Shown: positions 48,936-62,186 of the stretch, piece after piece
Numbering within the stretch: the first letter of the stretch is position 1
Layout of the letters: each line of letters starts with the position of its first letter
From: Trichoplax adhaerens
Lineage: Eukaryota; Placozoa; Uniplacotomia; Trichoplacea; Trichoplacidae
Direction of reading: 5' to 3'
Assembly: GCF_000150275.1 (NCBI RefSeq)
Contig: NW_002060947.1
Span: 8,278,043-8,342,042 of the forward strand
Length of the DNA stretch: 64,000 nucleotides
Notes under the pieces: model-generated
The model's input: only the letters and a program-made list of their open reading frames with translations
Told to the model about the DNA's origin: nothing
Database searches by the model: none
Translations under genes and position numbers: made by a program

Positions 48936-51189
48936 TTATTCTCTTTATAAATTTCGATTGTTTTCAATACCTAAGAAGCATAGCAATACTCGTATTTAAT
49001 ATCCATGAGCTTTCTATATTCAAATAAAACATTTTGATATTTAGTGAATTCCAAAATCAGGTAGCAGTAATCGATTATCAGAAAATGGATTGTGCTATAC
49101 ATAGAATATATGCCATGATGTGTATATAGTTACAGATAAATTTCACCTGTCTCAAATGGAAACACTAGGGATTGTAAATTATGGATTTAAAGATTATTAT
49201 TGCTTTCTGATTTATAATGTATAAGTAAAATGAAGAGTAAGGTTTAGAAAATGATTAATTAAAGTAATAAGAATTTGTGCTTGTTTGTTAAAATAAAACA
49301 TGGATGATCTTATGCCAAGAAGATCTAAAAATGCCGAGCCGATTAAATATTGTACGGATAGTTTTGACTTATGATTTTCTACTATATTCTAGCTTAAGTA
49401 AGTTTAATCTTTGTAACTTTATTAATTTAAATGATATGGGAAGATAATATTCAAGTTGATCGATTTGCTAGCTAGAAGAAAAATTAAATTCACTTTCCTT
49501 AAATTTTTCTTTAAAGTATTACTGCATCTACAACTTTACGCCTAGAGTCTACTCAAAGTGATACGCGTATTTCTTCTGAGAAAAGGCAATTTAAGAAAAT
49601 CCTACCGTAGAATAGTTGTTGATATTCTCGCCTATACCATCTTAGAATTTATGAAATAGCAAATATAATGCACTAAACGGGTTGAAATTTAATAATTTAC
49701 GACTCTAGATGTTCAATCGTAAGAAAGTAAAATTGTTATGGATAAATTTTTTATGATTTTGGTTATGTAGTCTCATTCTGATTCTGTTAACATGACGCTA
49801 TCACATTAATTGGTATTACAATTGAATCAGTAACAGTCATGCTAAAAGATCTAACACTAATAAAGTAGCTGTAAAAATAAATATAAGCAATGTATTCTAA
49901 TCTCCATGAGTTAGAAAATCATTTTAATTAAAATATAATGATGAAATTTCTCAAGATGACGATCAGAATATAGGAATCGAGTAGATTACTATAAACTCAA
50001 AATATATGAACGTTATTTTCATGGTTAACATTAGATGGCAAATAGCATTTGATATTATCATGATCATTGAAGAGGTTGTCAATATATAGCATTTTATATT
50101 TACTCGATAAATAACAATAGCCTTATCATACTTATAAATTGTACAACCACATCATTAAAGTAACTAAAAGGGACAAAATAATAAAATATTCACCCAGCTG
50201 TCGGCAGAAGGTTTGGGACAAAAAAAATGACGCATCATATCAACTTTAGAAATGCTAACTATTCGCGTTAGCAGACCATATTGAACTCTATGAAATCTCA
50301 ATGGTAATGGAAATATCATGCTATATATTTAGTAGAAAAATACTACGAAATGGACTTCTGCTTCTTCAAATAACTCAGCTATATTCTATCTTTTACTAGA
50401 GGGTAAATTTTAACATGTGGGAAATAAATTAAAGGTATTTTCTCTTCTTTTCCATTAAAGATTAACTTTACGGTGCGACAGAAATATCAATTCCTGTTGC
50501 TATTTTTGCTTACTATTACATATTGGGAGATCGCCAATCTTTTCATTCAAGTAGTCATTTCAAGTAGGATAGTACGATAGTTACAAGAAAAAGTGCTCAA
50601 TACAGTGGGCTTCCACAGGTAGGAGTTAGGAGGGAGATTAGAGACCGCGATACCATATTTATACGAAGCAGCAATTCCTTAATTACTATGATGGAAAGCT
50701 ATCATTTATTACGTATATACCACCGTAACGATACCGTTTATGAGATAGATACATTGAATATATAATTTATAAACTTCTTCAACAATTTTCTACCATTCTA
50801 TAAAGACCCAAAAATTTTCCATGAAATAAATGACGTTAAAGAACTCAATGTGCCTTAAGGAAGATGATTTTCTTTATCATGAAACGATAAGTATCAGAAT
50901 TAAAATTACTAAGAGCAATTACCGATAAGCTGTAGCCGTAAGCTCCACTGGTTCCTATTGATCTAGATTTATAACTTTTTGCTCTTGTATTAAGTTTATA
51001 ATCAATCGCAAAAAGTGATTTAGAAAGTTTAATGAAGATTTTCAACAAATTTAAATCATTTCAAAGATAATCGAGTATAGTCTACCATAAGGATTATCAT
51101 CTAGTACATAAAGCTAAATTATTTGTGACTAGGGAAAATGGGTAGGTTAAACAATTATTATTTGGTCTATTAGAACATAAATTTGCTAT
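48936..51189. other. Gene-free AT-rich DNA upstream of the LRRK-like gene
   Basis: No open frame with a signature on either strand, no RNA gene. The promoter of the LRRK-like gene must lie near its right-hand end of transcription (just above 48935), but no core element could be assigned. Confidence 0.45.
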
Positions 51190-51990
51190 CAAACCTGCAA
51201 AAAATGGATAAAATCTGACTCAATATTTCATGAAGCCGATGTTATACTGAAGAAAGTTACGATATAAGTTATATTTATTGATTTGTAAAATAAAGGAATG
51301 AAACGATTTAACCGAAGAAAAATGGATAGTATTCCATTTATATAAAATTAAATAACAATATGACGTTGATGTTTATCCTCGGTAATGGCAATTGAATGGA
51401 TAAAGGTAATTCTAAGTTTTTATCTAGCAGAGCTCTTAGTTATCGTATACTCATCAGCTTATGAAATAAAAGTGTCCTATAGAAGAAAAACGTGCAGTTA
51501 CAAGCTTTAAATTAGGATGGGAGTACATAACGCCGACGTTATTTATGTTGCAGGTAAAAATGGCGATAAAAGGGATAAAATTGACCTTATATTTATATGG
51601 AGGCGCTCTTAACTGTTCGTATATCTATCAACTTATGACATAAAACTGTTTAATAGGAGAAAAATAGACAGTCATGCAATTTAACTTAGGGTGAAATAAT
51701 GTAACGCTGATGTCATTTATTTATTGGTAAATGGCAACTGAAAGAATAAAAATGATTCTGTATTAACCCAGTAAAAGAGATGTTAGTTATATCTATCAAT
51801 TTAGATACAGAAGGAGAAATGAAATGGTTTGATGGAAGAAAAATGCATAGTCATGCACATAGGATCATAATATGACGCCAATGTTATTTATTTATGAACA
51901 GTAATGGCAATTGAATTGATAACAAAGACTGTATATTTTGCCAAGAAGAGCTATATCTGTCAATTTATTAAGACTGTACTATGCTACTAT
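51190..51990. repeat. Old ~170-bp tandem array
   Basis: Units start with GAAGAAAAATGGATAG-like sequence at 51314, 51482, 51657 and 51835 (steps 168, 175, 178). Each unit contains ATGACGTTGATGTTTAT or ACGCCAATGTTATTTATT-like sequence about 50 bp in, then AATGGCAATTGAATGGATAA-like and TATCTATCAATTTA-like blocks. A partial copy precedes 51314. Divergence is high. Confidence 0.75.
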
Positions 51991-52589
51991 CTGATCTACG
52001 CCTATTAAAAATATAAATAATGATAGAATCTGTCCCTATCTAAAATAAGAAAATGAATCATACCGTAAAATAGGATTGTAAGGATAAGTGTTATCATGAA
52101 GCGTTAAGAAAGCATGCCCAGATAGAACTGTTAATATCGATGTAGATTTGGCATAAATGTGTAAAAGAGAGAATTTGCCTGAATAGTTATTTATAGTTAA
52201 AGTTTACTGGTTAAATTTTTTAAAATTCGAAGCTACAATCAAATCACGATCGTGAATACGTTAGACAAGCTACAATTGCACTTACTAATTAGATTGGACA
52301 GTGACCATCAAAAGAAGCGGGCCATTTACTTCAAGATGGATGATGTATTCAATAAGTTGGATAATGGAAGCTATTTTTATTTCTATTAGCTAAAACCCGA
52401 TGGGCTTGAAATGAAACCAGCAGTCTTTGGCCTTATGTAACTGCTAAAATTAAATTGCGATTAATTTTACCATATGGTCCATATCACGTGAAATCATTCC
52501 TACCCTATGAAACACCAATATTTGTTTTTCGAATTGCAAATGCTCTACAATCTATAACGCTAGATGGACGTTAGCGTGAGACTGGAATG

Positions 52590-53400
52590 ACATTGGAGTA
52601 ATTTTAGCCATTGTGGTTATTCCTCGTATTTTATTCATGTTGGCTCTTGAATAATATGAATAGGAAAAAATACGTGTAATAACTTATAGTTATGATTCTA
52701 ATTATCTCAATAACAGGAGAGCATGAAAGGATAAAATTAGGATTGCTATATCTTACTCTGATAGATACAGTAATTCCCTCTCAAAATAGAGAGTATATGA
52801 TACAATTAAAATTAGATTATAAATAGTTTTCCATAAATTGATGTAAGGCAAAGATTTATAGCGTACTAATTTTAGTCATTAAGAAAGATTTTTGGATTTA
52901 ATTAATGTTAAAAAACAAAACCGGCAGTGGCGTAGTGATTGCATTGCTTCAACAGCAGACCAATATGAGTTGAGAGGTGAAGAAATGCGTTAAAGTATTC
53001 CTTTTTTGATTAATAATTAATTTACGAGAACAGCGGAGTATTTAATGTTATTAATATTGATCGCTTATTGTTTATATTGACAAAGATTTATAGCATACTC
53101 AATTTTAGCCAAGACGGATGTTTCTGGTATTTATTCCATCTCGATCCTATATAACATTAATTTAGCAAAAATAAGCTAGCAATAATTTATAGTAATTTCA
53201 TTTAACTTGATAGTAGAAAGATAATAAAGAAGGCAAAGAAAAAGACATGATACCATATTTCTGATTGATAGATCAATAGGCTATTTAGTGTAATTAAATT
53301 GATCGATAACAGTGCAATCGAAATATGATTTACAATGGCTAATTTTAACCAATGTGGTGACTACTTGCTGTAATCAAGTAACTTTTAAACATTACCTAAT
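52590..53400. repeat. Old ~235-265-bp degenerate tandem array
   Basis: TAATTTTAGCCATTGTGG (52600), TAATTTTAGTCATTAAG (52868), CAATTTTAGCCAAGACGG (53101) and TAATTTTAACCAATGTGG (53342) recur. The middle two are preceded by CAAAGATTTATAGC at 52849 and 53081. Spacing is 268, 233 and 241 bp. Confidence 0.6.
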
Positions 53401-54294
53401 GATAATTTTCTATTTAACTTGATACAGCTTTAATATCTATCGTTATCCATCAGTACTTTTAGACGTTTAAAATGTTCTCCAAGACGATATTGAGGGAGAG
53501 AGTAAGAACGAGCAGAGAAAAGTAATAATCTGCATACCTTTTTAAATTACGCGTTCTACTCCACACTAGTTTACTATAAAGATATGAAGGCACTCTTTAT
53601 TCCGTAACTAGTATCAATTCAAATATTGTACTAGAGAAAATTTTAAAATTTATTAATTTCATATCGGTATGGGCTCAGGTCCATTGCATCAATACACATG
53701 CTTATATTGAATTATATGCCAATGTATTTTTGGATATCGGGTAGAATGCAAACACGATAGCTTTTAAACACCTTTACAATATACAGTACCAAGTGGAAGG
53801 ATCTATCATTGTCATACAGTTTTTAAAATTAACTTAGGATCAGTAGTATATAAAAGCCAAAATATTTGCAAAGCAGTCACCAGAAAATTAACATATTAAA
53901 CTTAGACAGATATCTAGTATTAAATGCCTCGTTGATATTTGAAATGGTAGGATAATAATCACGTTGAAATGACAGTAGACAAGATTATTAAAATTTGCTA
54001 CAAACAACCATTATAATATAACCATGCCATTTGGGTACAGTTGGCTATAAACTATGACAAGATATCTATACAGGTATTCCACATACAGAAATAGCAAAAA
54101 AACACAAACTTTTGGTACCATTATTGGTAATAGCATAGAACTATAAAACAACAAGCGTAATCATTTCAATTCTTAATTCAGTCTCAGCGATATTATGCAA
54201 ATAATGGAAAAAATTTATATAAAATAATGTCATCGATACGATATATCACATAGATATAATATATGTCTTTACTAAATGAATATAATACCATTTG
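53401..54294. other. Gene-free AT-rich DNA
   Basis: No gene, RNA or clear repeat was seen. Confidence 0.4.
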
Positions 54295-54321
54295 TTAGTC
54301 TTCCACAGACTTTTCTACAGC
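54295..54321 (-). pseudogene. Relic duplicate of the MAP7-like gene's last exon
   Basis: On the minus strand GCT GTA GAA AAG ... GAA GAC TAA (AVEKSVED, stop) resembles the real last exon at 54658-54635 (AVEASSS, stop), with similar CTTTGGA.C sequence upstream. The acceptor AG is absent (ACCT instead of GCAG), so it is not spliced in as read. Confidence 0.4.
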
Positions 54322-54634
54322 AGGTCCAAAGAATAAGTTTACGAGTATAGTAGCGCATATACTTATTACTAATGCACGAGCAGAAGACATTGTAGGAGTT
54401 ATTAATCTTGCAATGAAAAACTAGTACAATTGACCATATGCGTACTATATGTTATTTAAATTATATCCCCAATGTAATTTATACTACCGCATCCATTCTG
54501 AAATATGTAGTCATTTATTGTATAAATGTCAATATATTATTTATGTTATGCTTTCCTGCATCTCTCTTTCGTAGACTTTATCCTTTTACCAAAAAATTTA
54601 CATTCGTTACTATTTCCAATATCATCAGTTGATT

Positions 54635-57600
54635 TTATGAAGATGATGCTTCAACAGCCTGCTCCAAAAAACAAGATAGAGAGATAAAACGATACCACGA
54701 GTTAGGCAGATATAGATCATCAGCGTTATTAATTCATCATGTAACAATTGAAATGTGACATCAAAGTGTTCATTTTAGGTTTTGTAATTGATGTCATACC
54801 TGCAGAGTGTTGGTAGTAATTCCTTCACTTGCTACTTCATTATCGGCACTTCCATTTACTACGTTATCCTCTGTAATTTTGATATTAGTCCAATTAAAGA
54901 TATGATTTAACCCCATTATTACTAAATGGCTATTCAATAAAGTATAATTTAAATCATGCAATAACTATAATCGGATATACTATTTGTACATTTTAGATGT
55001 TAAGTTGGTTGCTACTAGCAGTAGTAAGCTTACCTAGTGCAATAAGATCGATTTTTGAAACATCATTAAGATTGATGGTTTCGGAGATTAGCTGGCCGCT
55101 TTCACTTTTTACTTCTTCATCACTATTATTCACATCGTTGCTAATAGATTTCAATACAATCTGGTCCGATTGTTCATCATTTGAGTTTGTATCGACTTTG
55201 CTAATATCATTATCTATGTCTTTTTTGTCTTCCATGGATTCAGTTGATGCTGACTCCAACTGACCAATGTTGGCATTCGGATTACCATCTTCGATAGAAG
55301 CTAGTTCCGATATCTGATGATTACTTTCAGATTGTTTGTGATCGTGAGAATCATTGCTAACTTCTGTGATAACTTCAGGCTTGCTTTCACTCGAATTTAC
55401 ATTACTTGATGCATCGCTAATATCTTGATTAGGGCTAGCTGTTGTATTACTTGAATTTTGTTTATCACTTTCAGAAGCTACGTTTCAGAAGCTGGAGGAT
55501 TGCTACTATTTGTATCTTTGTCTTCATTTACCTTATTCGTAAGAAAGCAATGTATTTTGATGTTATGACGAGATTTAATCAATTCGAGGGTTCAAAATCG
55601 AATTGATTGCCTACAAAATCGTGAATTTACCTCTTCTTGACTAGTTGCTGGTACAATACTGGAGCGACGTGCTTTCTGCATTATCATTGCTACACGCTAT
55701 CGTATCAAGATACATTAGAGTTAATTCATTTTGGATATGATCCAAACTGGGAATAGTAAGCGTACAAGCAGTACTTGTACGCTTATAAACAATCGAATCC
55801 ATTCTACTTTACCTGCCGTCTTGCTTGTCTTTCTTCTTCACCTTGCTTTTTACGTAGTTCAGTTTCTTCACGTATTCGTTTCTTTTCCTCTTCTTCTTGC
55901 TTACGTTTCTCTTCTAGTTCTTGTTCCTCTTGTAATCGTTTCTTTTCTAATTCTTCCAATTCCTTTTGTTTTCTCTCTAATTCTTCTAATTCCTTTTGCT
56001 TTTCTTCTTCCTCTAATTCCTTGCGTTTTTCCTCTTCTTTTACAGTATTATTTTCATCATTGATGGTTATTACAGGTTGATTAGCATTTTCTACTTTATT
56101 CTCATTGTCAATAACAGTACTGCTATTATCGTTTTCTATAGCAAGTGTAGTAGTAGATTCTTGAAGTGAATCTTGGCGTTTTACTTCATTATTTACATCA
56201 TTGGAAACAATATTACCATTGTCTAAAACATCAAAAGTTGCAGTACTCTCAATGATCTCTATCGTAGTAGTGACTTGGTTGGTCGATTTAACATTATCAT
56301 CTTTGGTAGCATTGCTGTTGATATCATTTTTACTCGTATTACTCTCAGTCGTTTTTGTAGACGGTTGAGCAGGTGAGCTTAATTGGGTTGTATTTTCAGC
56401 GAAAGGATTTTTATAGACACCTTTACCTCTACCAGCTTTAATTCCTTTAGGCTTACTATCAGTTGATTCATTGGTTTCATCTTTAGATAGAGGAGTAGAT
56501 GAAGGAGTGGAAGGTTTTTCTTTTTTATCACCTTGTTTGCGTTTCGAATTGGTTGGTTGCCTAAACTGTGATGATAAACTTGTTGATGACGACGATTTTG
56601 GCGTTGTAGCGGTAGTTTTATTAGTAGGTGTTTTATTCGGTGCCGATTTCGGCTTTTGAGCGGGTGTCGATTTCTCTTTCGTAGCACTATTTGCGCTATT
56701 TTGTTGCTTGCTAGTAGTAGGAGTACTGGTAGTTTTCTTGCTCCCATTAGCTAGGTTATGTTGGGGCGTAGTCGAAGCAGTATCGCTACTTTTCTTATTA
56801 CCATTAAGCATATTATTTTGTTGCGAAGTAGGAGTAGTGATAGTATTGGTACGTTTTTTATGAACCTGCACTTCATTATTTTGTTGATTTTGCTCTTTTT
56901 TATGGGTTGATGCTGATTGAGATTGGCGTTTTGATTTATCGCTAGTTATTACTGCTGATTTTATAGGTTTACGATTTCGAGGTGATGCAGAACTTGGTCG
57001 AGTTTTAGTACTTTTCGATGTCGATTTTTCTACTTGACTTTCAGCTTTTGTTGTTGAATCTTTTTGACTACTCTGAGTGAAAGTGTTACTTGCTGCTGAA
57101 ATGGGGCGTTTAGGTGATGAAGATTGTCTCCATTGCTTTTTGGATCCTCTTGGGTTGATAGTTGAAGAAGCGGCTCGTGGTTTATATCCTGTTCGACGAG
57201 GTGAAGTAGAACTACTGGTTCGTGGGCGATAAGTTTCCCCTTTCGGTCTTGATTTACGTAGTGCTGGTGCAGACTGAACTCGTAACTTATTCTGCTTGGA
57301 GTTAGCATCGATTTTGCTATCTAATCGTTTGGGTGACTTACGCCCCGTGGATGGGCTAGTCGCAGGTTGGAAGCGAGTTAATTTTTGTCGCCTTTCACGC
57401 TTTTCAGCTTCGACTTGTTCTTTTCGTTGTTTCATTTTCCAATCTCTTTCAGCAAATCGTTCTTGTAGCAATCGTTTTCTTTCTTCTTCACGTTGTTGAT
57501 TCATTTGTCTAATATTTTCCGTTCGTATTCGTGATTTATTGCCCCCCGATGCAGCCATTTGTTGTCGTCGTTCTTTAATTTTTTCATCTCTTAACGCTAG

Positions 57601-58152
57601 TCTATCCTTTAATGATGTGGTACTTGAGCTAATTGATTGCTTACTCTTACGTAATTGTCTCATTCGTATGCGTTCTTTACGATTGCTTTCTAGTGTTAAC
57701 CGACGTTGGCGAACTTGTTCTTCTTTTTGTAAGAGCTTTTCTTTTAATGCTTTAATCCTTTCCTCTTCTTGTTTTTGGCGTATTTGTTTGACTTTTTCAC
57801 GTCTGGAATCAACTACAGCATTATTTTTTCGCCTTACCGGTGATGATTGTGGTCGTCGACCTTTGGCTGGACTACTAAGCGGCCTTTGCTGTTGACTTTC
57901 ATCGAGTTTTGGTGATATCGATGTCGTGCTACTACTGTTCAGATTTTGGTTGTTATCTTGCGATGGCTTACTCTGGTCATTTTCTTGTGTTGATGTATGG
58001 GGATGATGATCTTTTATTTCATTGGTAGGTGTCTTTCCACTTTCAGCATTGCTATCACCTTCATTACTTAATTTATCATTGGTTTGGTTCTTTTGTTCTT
58101 GATGATCGTGCTTTATTTGATTTACCAATAATGAATCATCATTTTGTATCAT
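54635..58152 (-). CDS. MAP7/ensconsin-like coiled-coil protein, frame broken in exon 3
   Basis: Exons 58152-55813, 55696-55631, 55531-55034, 54870-54800 and 54658-54635 (all GT-AG). The N-terminus is polar and acidic. Charged helices follow at about residues 110-280 (RREKVKQIRQKQEEERIKAL; REEERKRLLQERFAERDWKM), then a long Ser/Thr/Pro/Lys low-complexity basic stretch. A Glu/Lys coiled coil (KQKELEELERKQKELEELEK) runs into RVAMIMQKARR, which recalls the MAP7 C-terminal domain. An acidic Ser/Asp/Glu tail ends AVEASSS. MAP7 proteins bind microtubules and recruit kinesin-1. The family assignment is tentative because coiled coils converge. In exon 3 a 14-bp tandem duplication at 55470-55493 puts a TAG in frame. 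Without it the exon gives the phase needed by exon 4 and the gene would encode 994 residues. Confidence 0.6.
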
Positions 58153-59689
58153 GTCTATCTTATCCTCCTTTTCTATATCATCCTCTATATAGTATAATCA
58201 AAAAATATGAAAAGCTTCAATTAAAACGACAAGGCATTGAATAACAGGGTTGGCACAACAGAGGTGATTGCCATCCAAGTTCTCATTCAAGCGATGAATC
58301 ATTTTGTCAGTAAATATGGCGCATCAGCTCCCCTCCCCAAAAGAGAGAGAGAGAAAAAAAACAATCTTTTCCAATCAAAACATTAAACAGTTAACCAGAT
58401 CAAATCTTGCATCTTACTCAATAGTCCACTGCCTTTTTTTCCATTCCTATTGTCTATTCAATAGTTGTACACATTACTTTATCTACTATGCTGTACAACA
58501 AGAAAAATGTTATTTTACTACAGTAGCTGTGGACGATAAGATCATTTTCCATGTTGAATTTCAACATGGGCTTAATTTGTGTTGACTAATGGACTAATAG
58601 GGGATTGAGAAAAGAGAGGCTATTTTGATGGTGTAGGATTTGTGTACAGTACAGTCTATGCTCTCCTATTGTAGCGTTGTAGTCCATTGCCGATACTAAA
58701 GAAAGTAGTTAGCCATAGCCAACGCTTCCTGTCTAGCCTTGACTTGTTTCAAACTAGATAAGATTGTTCATACAACACGACTAGGGAAGATATGGGAACA
58801 TGGTTGGAAAGTGATCCATCAACCTCACTGTATCGATATGACAACGAATGAATATCAATCATCATTCTATCATGGAGTTTGCATGGACTTTTATTACCTT
58901 ATACCAATGATGGATTACTCGTATCCCATTGAATGCTATCTAAAGTACTCACCTGATGGTGATAATGGAGTAGGCAACGCTTGATTTTCAACATTGCTCT
59001 CTGCCATATTTGGCTTTCAACGAGCTTGACTGGCTTGCAGACCGAGACAATAGCGAAGAATAATAATAGGCCGCGGCGATGTTATTAACGTAATCCAATC
59101 ACCGTAATACACCAAAGCTAATGAAGATTGATCGAGCTTAGCGGGGAAGAAGATTCGATATGCGTTAACCAACTGTCTAATAAGGTACAAGCTTTCAAAT
59201 GCCTCTTGATGATCCACTCTGGCTCTTCATTGGGCATCGCATCGCGGATGCTTTGGCGTCCTTGGATAGCGTCTCGATTGTGAGCTTTTTTCCTAGATGG
59301 AATTTTTTTTATTGGACTGGCGTGTCGTGCCTCCTTTTCCATACCATACTCTACCATCCGCAGCGGTCTTACTCTGCATTCTACTGTACTATGTACCGTG
59401 AGCAGGAGAGGAATGTGCTACGCCGCGGTCTGACTCATTCTCCATCCTCGACTACCATAGCACAGTATGCCATTTAGGGATGGTTAGCAACAGTATTTAT
59501 TCATCCTCCTCTCACCGACAGTGGGTCCGGTACGGTACTCTACGGCGGCAGACAGGGGTGGACGGTAGGGATTCATTCTTGGCCAATGGGTGTGCCGCGC
59601 TACGAGGTTCAGTCAAGTTGGTACAAACTCCTTGATAATGGTACGGTACCATTTGAATCTTGGGTCTGTTTGAGTGATTTGTGTCGCTG
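58153..59689. other. Divergent intergenic region, left part
   Basis: It lies between the start of the MAP7-like gene (-) and SYF2 (+). Short open frames exist on both strands (for example 58304-58585, 59118-59357) but none shows a family signature. G+C is higher than average from about 59 kb, as is common near promoters. Confidence 0.4.
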
Positions 59690-60580
59690 TCACGTACAGT
59701 ACAGTACTGTACAGTAGCAAGACACTGTTCAATGTCACCCGGACCCGTACAGTACGGTACGATAGAATATGACGGTGGCCCAAAAGGGCCAACTTTTTTG
59801 AACTGCGCAGAATCTGTACTGTACAGTACAAATCAGTTATGGAAAAAGAGTACTGTACAGTACAGTACAGAATGTGAGCCAGTTCTCTTTAGAGTGCTAT
59901 TAGGCAAAATAGATTGTAGTAAAGCTGCAAAATTTGCCTATAATTCTATACATACAGATAGATGAAGGAACGAACGATCTATCCATTTTTAAAACTATAA
60001 TTCAGTAAATATCCTCCTGATTTATACACTGTACTGTACAGTGTAGAGTTCTACAGTACATGCTGTACAGTACTGTACAAAGTGTTACAGGGCCAGGCAA
60101 CATTGCGCGAGAAGCTGAAGTGCGCAGCCGCTTTACGTTCCGTCCTATAGTTTGCTCGGCACCTGGCAACGCTTGTAAAAGACTTGTGCAGTACTGTACA
60201 CTGTACAGTATCAGTAATTTCAGTACTGTCATTTCAAGTAAAAATTTGAAAATTTCAGTATACTGTGCACAGTGCGTAGTACTTGAGGCACTCACGTGAC
60301 TCTATTACAGTACTGTACACAGTAACTTCAAAAATACTACTGTACAGTACTGTACTGTACGTACACTGTACTGTATCCAACTTCATCACATCAAAACTTG
60401 TGACTGGCAGTCTACAGTACTGTACTGTACAGACCAGTGCAGCATACTGTACATTGTACTAGTACAGTCATCGCCTAATGGACAGTACGGACAGTACGGA
60501 CTGGAACTCAACCGTACTCTTCTGTTTCAGTAACGACTCTACTAGCGATACACATCTGTACTGTACTGTGCCTCAAAAGT
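59690..60580. repeat. TACAG/CTGTA pentamer island upstream of SYF2
   Basis: Clusters of TACTGTACAGTAC-type sequence occur at 59695-59715, 59815-59830, 59850-59871, 60028-60080, 60190-60212, 60308-60375, 60415-60465 and 60556-60570. TACTGTACAGTA is its own reverse complement. Many clusters switch from CTGTA to TACAG orientation in the middle, so each can fold back on itself. The island ends about 40 bp before the SYF2 start codon. Confidence 0.85.
59872..59966 (+). repeat. 96-bp dispersed repeat, copy 2
   Basis: Matches 27775-27870 (GTGAGCCAGTTCTCTTTA, GCAAAATTTGCCTA, ATTCTATACATACAGATAGA). It directly follows a TACAG run, as copy 1 does. Sequence similarity stops sharply after GATGAA in both. 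Confidence 0.8.
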
Positions 60581-60618
60581 GAAAACTACCCTTGTTATAC
60601 AGAACGCTCTTCCGAATC

Positions 60619-62186
60619 ATGGCGTCCACATCAGCAACTTCTGAGGTTTGTGCCACGCTTTAGCCGTTCATTTTTTCATTCCTACTTCAATTGATGCCAT
60701 TGAAACGTCATCATACTTCTTCCATACACGAGCATGACTTGATAAGATTTTGTTTGGCTTATGTTGATTCGTAGGTTGCAGCGAGTAGCAGCCAAGGCGA
60801 AAATGCATCAGGCAATGATGCTGTAAACAAACGAACCGAAAGATTGAAAAGATTGGAAAAGTTATACCATAAGCGGGTAGGTTTCATTGACATACTCAGT
60901 AGCAAGGATAGGTACGTTGCTTGCATGGATAAACAAGTCAGTCTTCTTCTGACTTATTCTAAAAAGTGTCTGATATCGTTGAACAGAATGAAGCTCGTAA
61001 TCTAAATCATCTCCAAGTCGTAGAGGAAGACAAACGAAGTAAGCTACCGACCAATTACGAAGCCAAAAAAGCCAGAGTGGAATGGCAACTACAAGAGGAA
61101 ACAGCTCGCAAAGTAAGACTAGTAAAAATGAATTGCAATCGTTGGTCCAATATAGAGTGTGATAGTAGATGGCAAAATGACCCGTTCATTTTCACAATCT
61201 TGCAGGAAGCGGCGCAAAATGGTGAAGACTTTGAACAGCAGAAGAGACTACAGCAAAGTGCCGATGACCTGGAGAAAATTGAACGAAAGAGAAAGAAAAA
61301 AAATGCTGACCCAGGCTTTTCAGATTATAATGCTGCCCAGTTGCGTCAATATCAGCGTCTTATCAAGGAATTCAAACCAGACATGGGCCAGTATAATAGA
61401 TTGAAGGAGGAATTGTAAGAGCATTACCATATTAACCAACTACTAGAATGCGTAATCAAGTTTGGATAAGCAACTTTGCTCTTGAGTACTTTGCTGGTGT
61501 AAAAATAGTTCATTTCCTTTTATCTGCACTACAATGTAGATACAGCAGACAATACGATGCTGTTCAGCGTTTTATATTGGATTAAAAATGATGGCAGCCA
61601 TAGGCGCAATCATTCTTTCTTTCTACATGTTGTAGGATGATTGACTATAAATTGATTAGGAGATATAGAGAGAGTACAATGTTTTACATTATTTTCCTAA
61701 TAAATTTACAAATACCATGTTACAGAGATGAAGAACTGTATCCCGATGCTGATAGCTTAAGTTATGGTGGCCAAGGCAAAACATCTGAAGCGGCAATAGA
61801 TAGGATGGTAGCAGATTTAGATAAACAGTTGAGTAGTACCTGTTGTATACGTATATACTGTACAGCGTTGAAAGATCACTACAGTTTTGCCTTTTTTATC
61901 AGAATTGAAACCTAATAATAATAAATACTTTAGATAGGATAATATAACTACGTTGTATTAAAGGCTTGTACAGGGAAACAGTGGTTTTAATTGGCTGATC
62001 GACGTCTCTCTTTTATCTAGGATGCAAAAGAGAGCAAAGTTTAGTCGTCGCCGGCAACATTTTGATGAGAATGATGTGGACTACATTAATGAAAGAAATG
62101 CTGTGTTCAATAAGAAAATTGCTCGATTCTACAACAAATATACTGCTGAAATTAAGCAAAATCTTGAACGCGGTACTGCTATCTAA
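60619..62186 (+). CDS. SYF2: Pre-mRNA-splicing factor SYF2
   Basis: Six exons, 60619-60645, 60775-60876, 60987-61112, 61206-61414, 61726-61827 and 62021-62186, join to 732 nt (243 residues plus stop). The product is a nuclear spliceosome component of the Prp19/NTC-associated set (p29/GCIP-interacting family). Hallmarks are [93 protein letters not shown] and the C-terminal [15 protein letters not shown]. The length matches animal SYF2 proteins (about 240). The first exon is only nine codons (MASTSATSE), so the start depends on this short exon; it is supported by phase and position. The gene is divergent from the MAP7-like gene across 2.5 kb. Confidence 0.96.

Noticed and set aside
48936..54634. 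Possible missed gene in the 5.7-kb gap
   Set aside because: No frame longer than about 65 codons with a signature on either strand; the visible structure is tandem repeats.
55731..58244. Several plus-strand open frames rich in Ser, Phe and Leu
   Set aside because: They are antisense reflections of the Glu/Lys/Arg-rich coiled coil and low-complexity codons of the minus-strand MAP7-like gene.
59118..59357. Minus-strand 79-codon frame between the MAP7-like gene and SYF2
   Set aside because: No signature, no splice context, and overlapping frames of similar length exist on both strands in this GC-richer stretch.
59690..60580. TACAG clusters as a CRISPR array
   Set aside because: The clusters are direct and inverted pentamers without constant repeats and unique spacers, in a eukaryotic setting.
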